64,000 nt of DNA from Planctomycetota bacterium (GTDB taxonomy: Bacteria; Planctomycetota; Planctomycetia; Pirellulales; Pirellulaceae): positions 25,900-89,899 of the forward strand of contig JAPLNJ010000592.1 of assembly GCA_026692885.1 (NCBI GenBank), written 5' to 3'. The position numbers and the translations under genes were made by a program. Numbering within the stretch: position 1 is the stretch's first letter; every line of letters starts with the position of its first letter. Under the pieces are notes generated by a model. That model did no database searches. It was not told where the DNA came from and saw nothing but the letters and a program-made list of their open reading frames with translations. Shown here piece after piece: positions 61,005 to 64,000 of this stretch.

Positions 61005-64000
61005 ATGAACAAGCCCCTCGCGGTTGCCCTGTCCGTCCTGCTGGCGTCGCTCGCTGAGTCCGGCGTAGCGGCGGAAAGCCCGCAGCTTGACCTGAAGCAG
61101 GTCTATGTCAAACAGGCGACGTGGGCCGAGACCATGCTCGTAACACGCGACAACTGCGGCGAGGTGCTGCAGGACGCCAAGGAATTCCAGCTCCAGACTA
61201 CCCCGCTGCCGAAGGTTTGGGCGCTGATCGCCAAGGACTGGCCGGAGCAGTGCGCGTGGTTCGGGCGGGATTTGCCGCGGAACCGACACTTGGACTGGTT
61301 CAAACACGCGCGCGATGTGAGCTTCGAGACATGGATCATGGGACTCGTGTTGCCGCGGCTCGGCCCCGCCGAGGCGGGGATGCGGCAGGAGTTCGAGGAG
61401 CTGCAGCACGCCAAGGTTCGGCCGGATGACCCGCACTGGCTCGACCTGTACGGGCGCGCCTGCCGAATGCAGGAATCCGGCGAGGCGGCTAGCCGGCTGT
61501 GGCTGGGCGAATTGCGCCAGGCGGTCGCCGATCAAGCCGCCGAGTTGAACCGTGCTCGGACGCCTGCGGAGGACGCGCGCTGGGTAGCACTGAAACGTCA
61601 GGCCAAGCAATGCGTCGACGCCGGTCCTGTCGCACACATCGGCAGCGCGGCGGAGTTGCGGGCCGCCGTGGAGACGTTGCACGCGGCGCTGCCGGGACGC
61701 CTTGGCGGCCGCGTTGCGCTGCTGGGGAGACTGCGGGAGGCCGAACTGAAGTGGAACGGGATTGTGGCAGGCGTTTTGAAAAGCGATCCGCAAGCGCTGG
61801 CGCAGTTGCCGACGTTTCAGGCTGAAGTACGCGAGTTTCGCCGGTCGCTGCTGCGGGCGATGCGCGGGATGCCGGAGTTCCTGGACGCCTGGTCGCGAGT
61901 CGATTTGGAGCAGGAATGGGAACGCCAGTATGCCGCGCTGCAGCACGACTTGGCCAATCGGGCCAGGTTCGAGAAGTTCGCCAGCCAGACGCTGCGTTCC
62001 GAGTCCCTGATTCTTCCCAGCGATCGTGATCCGGCCGACATCGTCTTGCGCCGCACGGCGGCCTTGCTGGCGGACCTGAAAGGTGGTGAGCCGAGACTCA
62101 GCCAGTTCGACGGGCCGCTGGCGGAACTCCAGCAGGCCAACGCGGCCTTGGGTAGCGTAAGCTTCCAGCTTGCAACTCCGACGAACAGCAGCGGCAAGCT
62201 GGAAGCTCGTCCCACGTTAAACGCCGAGGCGCGCTACGTGCTCTTCGCCGAGGCCTGCCGGCTGCGGCGGCAGATCGCCTTCGGCAATCCCCGGCTGGAC
62301 TTCGACAAGCTCCTGTTCCTCAAACGTCACCTGGCCATCTACGACCACATGTGCGACCAGTTCTACGGCATCGCTGCGCGGCCGGGAGGCGCACTGTGCG
62401 TGCTGGAGAGTCCCTTCAGCCCGATCGCGAGCGTCCGCGATCTGCTGGCGAACTCGGTTGTCGAACGCGGCCGCCTGCAGGGCGAACGGCTCTCCGGCGG
62501 CCCGAACCGCGTTTGGAACCTCCGCTACGACGGGATGGGCACGCTCAGCGGCGAGGAGACCGAGGGTGGTTCGTTCCTGTCGCCGGATGTTTCCTATGAC
62601 GGTCGGCAGGTCGCCTTCGCCTACGTCGAGTGCCGCGGCGACCGCGAGCATCGCACGCACACCGATCCCAGCCGCGGCCACTGGGCGGAAGGCCGCTGTT
62701 ATCACGTCTTCAAAGTCAACGCCGATGGCGCGGGCCTGGAACAACTGACCGACGGCACGTGGAACGACTTCGATCCGTGCTGGATGCCCAGCGGGCGGAT
62801 CGCCTTTATCAGCGAACGGCGCGGCGGCTACCTGCGCTGCGGCCGGATCTGTCCGACCTACACCGTCTACGATATGGCGGCCGACGGCCGCGACATCCGC
62901 TGCCTGAGCTTTCACGAAACGAATGAATGGCACCCCAGCGTGACCCACGACGGCCGGATCATCTACACGCGGTGGGATTACGTGGATCGCTATTCGATGG
63001 TGGCCCATCATCCGTGGACCATGACTTCCGACGGCCGCGATCCACGCGCGGTGCAAGGCAACTTCACCACGCGTTCGACGCGGCCCGATCTGGAACAAGA
63101 CGTGCGCGCCATTCCCGGCTCGCACAAGTTCGTGGCGACCGCGGCGCCGCATCACGGGCAGGCGTTCGGTTCTCTGGTGATCTTCGATCCGCGCGTCGGG
63201 GACGACGACCAGATGTCGGCCGTCCAACGGCTCACACCCGACGTGGGCTTCCCCGAGAGCCAAGGCGGCACGTGCGCCTATGGGGAAGCGTGGCCCTTGA
63301 GTGACGATTACCACCTGTGCGCCTACGACGCGGCAGCGGAGGTCCCGGAGTTGGGCCCGAAAGGCAACCACGGCATCTATCTGCTGGATAGTTTCGGCAA
63401 CAAGGAGTTGATCTACCGCGATGCGGCGATCGGCTGTCACAGTCCGCTGCCGCTGGCCCCGCGTCCGCGTCCGCCGGTGACCGATGAGCCGGCCGAACGC
63501 TTCGTGGCGAACCAGCCGGCGGAGGCCACTGTCGGCGTCGCCAACGTCTATCACAGTCTGCAGGCTTGGCCAGCGGGCACGAAGATCACGGCCTTGCGTG
63601 TGCTGCAGGTCTTGCCGCTGTCCGTCGGCTCGGCGGCCACGCCGCACAACACGGGCCTGCAAATTCCGCGGTCGTACTCGATCAACATCGCCCGCGCGGT
63701 CCTGGGCACCGTGCCCGTCGAAGCGGACGGCAGCGCGTACTTCACGGTCCCGGCCGGCAAGGAGCTGTTCTTCCAGGCACTGGACGAGAACGGATTGGCG
63801 GTCACGTCGATGCGGTCGGGCACCCAGTTCCAGCCCGGCGAGACGGCCTCGTGCCAGGGCTGTCACGAGCCGCGGCACGGCACGCCGCGGATGCCGAGCC
63901 AGAACACGTTGGCCCTGCGCCGCTCGCCGTCGCGGCTGCAGCCGGACGTGGACGGCAGTCATCCGTTCAGCTATCCGCGCCTGGTGCAGCCGGTGCTGGA
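61005..64000 (+). CDS. Secreted beta-propeller protein with C-terminal haem motif, HZS-alpha-like family (3' end outside window)
   Basis: At least 998 residues; no stop before the edge. GAAAGG precedes the ATG at 61005; signal peptide about 1-23. A helical N-terminal region (25-430) is followed by a WD40/PD40-like propeller (about 490-880): FLSPDVSYDGRQVAFAYVE, FNDFDPCWMPSGRIAFISER, WHPSVTHDGRIIYTRWDYVD. Next come VPVEADGSAYFTVPAGKELF, FQALDENGLAVTSMRSGTQ and a CxxCH haem site (C950 Q G C953 H954). This plan is that of the large planctomycete family related to the middle domain of hydrazine synthase alpha. Residues 384-401 are encoded by a dispersed repeat. Its biochemical role is unknown; periplasmic or outer location with electron transfer is likely. 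Confidence 0.85.
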   Translation, partial: MNKPLAVALSVLLASLAESGVAAESPQLDLKQVYVKQATWAETMLVTRDNCGEVLQDAKEFQLQTTPLPKVWALIAKDWPEQCAWFGRDLPRNRHLDWFKHARDVSFETWIMGLVLPRLGPAEAGMRQEFEELQHAKVRPDDPHWLDLYGRACRMQESGEAASRLWLGELRQAVADQAAELNRARTPAEDARWVALKRQAKQCVDAGPVAHIGSAAELRAAVETLHAALPGRLGGRVALLGRLREAELKWNGIVAGVLKSDPQALAQLPTFQAEVREFRRSLLRAMRGMPEFLDAWSRVDLEQEWERQYAALQHDLANRARFEKFASQTLRSESLILPSDRDPADIVLRRTAALLADLKGGEPRLSQFDGPLAELQQANAALGSVSFQLATPTNSSGKLEARPTLNAEARYVLFAEACRLRRQIAFGNPRLDFDKLLFLKRHLAIYDHMCDQFYGIAARPGGALCVLESPFSPIASVRDLLANSVVERGRLQGERLSGGPNRVWNLRYDGMGTLSGEETEGGSFLSPDVSYDGRQVAFAYVECRGDREHRTHTDPSRGHWAEGRCYHVFKVNADGAGLEQLTDGTWNDFDPCWMPSGRIAFISERRGGYLRCGRICPTYTVYDMAADGRDIRCLSFHETNEWHPSVTHDGRIIYTRWDYVDRYSMVAHHPWTMTSDGRDPRAVQGNFTTRSTRPDLEQDVRAIPGSHKFVATAAPHHGQAFGSLVIFDPRVGDDDQMSAVQRLTPDVGFPESQGGTCAYGEAWPLSDDYHLCAYDAAAEVPELGPKGNHGIYLLDSFGNKELIYRDAAIGCHSPLPLAPRPRPPVTDEPAERFVANQPAEATVGVANVYHSLQAWPAGTKITALRVLQVLPLSVGSAATPHNTGLQIPRSYSINIARAVLGTVPVEADGSAYFTVPAGKELFFQALDENGLAVTSMRSGTQFQPGETASCQGCHEPRHGTPRMPSQNTLALRRSPSRLQPDVDGSHPFSYPRLVQPVL
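62155..62207. repeat. Inverted-repeat element (GCGTAAGCTTCCAGCTTGC type), copy 2, inside a gene
   Basis: GCGTAAGCTTCCAGCTTGC (62155-62173) is identical to the core of the element at 21363, and GCAAGCTGGAAGCT (62194-62207) is its inverted partner after a 20-base loop. The element lies in frame in the propeller gene and encodes VSFQLATPTNSSGKLEA, a low-structure insert in the helical region. Confidence 0.8.

Overview
The window looks like the chromosome of a free-living Planctomycetota bacterium, with Verrucomicrobiota/Lentisphaerota as the main alternative. The basis is high GC, a very high density of exported polysaccharide-degrading enzymes, small ECF sigma factors each overlapped by a single-pass membrane partner (two with FecR domains), Tat-exported oxidoreductase-type proteins, GxGYxYP, ThuA, DUF2961 and HZS-alpha-like proteins, and dispersed inverted-repeat elements. 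No rRNA, tRNA, CRISPR array, transposase, phage module or replication origin was recognised.

Layout. 1-5065 holds two divergent ECF sigma/FecR-protein cassettes around a 359-bp gap. The left one reads into a secreted protein cut by the window edge. 5231-18645 is a forward run of exported proteins: GxGYxYP protein, Gfo/Idh/MocA oxidoreductase, ThuA protein, GH28/49-like beta-helix, two tandem GH43/GH130-like proteins (the second frameshifted), a GH106 rhamnosidase and a sialate O-acetylesterase. 18704-21221 (minus) is a NarL-type response regulator and DesK/NarX-type histidine kinase. 21456-32373 is a second forward run: tandem-duplicated SGNH hydrolase, GH3, sulfatase, six-hairpin glycosidase, GH99-like enzyme, a sulfatase stub and a Tat-exported fucose-isomerase-like protein. 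32746-34292 is a third sigma/membrane-partner cassette. It is followed to 49249 by a large toroid-type protein with a lysozyme-like C-terminus, a GH95 stub, a GH29 fucosidase, an esterase, a paralogue of the large protein, a DUF2961 protein and two paralogous GH67/GH20-type proteins flanking a pectate-lyase-like beta-helix. 49440-51070 is a fourth sigma cassette, followed by a 1302-aa lyase-like protein, a beta-helix, and a fusion of a degenerate acetylesterase to an SGNH hydrolase. 60167-64000 is an IclR regulator with its own promoter/operator and a large beta-propeller protein with one haem motif, cut by the right edge.

Together the genes fit stepwise removal of fucose, rhamnose, sulfate, acetyl, uronic-acid and hexose units from a complex, probably sulfated and acetylated heteropolysaccharide outside the cytoplasm, with several independent surface-signalling inputs. 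No SusC/SusD, TonB receptor, ABC or MFS transporter is encoded here, so uptake and most cytoplasmic catabolism must lie elsewhere.

The most unusual aspects are: the four sigma/membrane-partner cassettes with a shared N-terminal module but two kinds of outer domain; several truncated remnants of hydrolase genes lodged between intact genes; repeat elements sitting in frame inside coding sequences; and unusual domain fusions.
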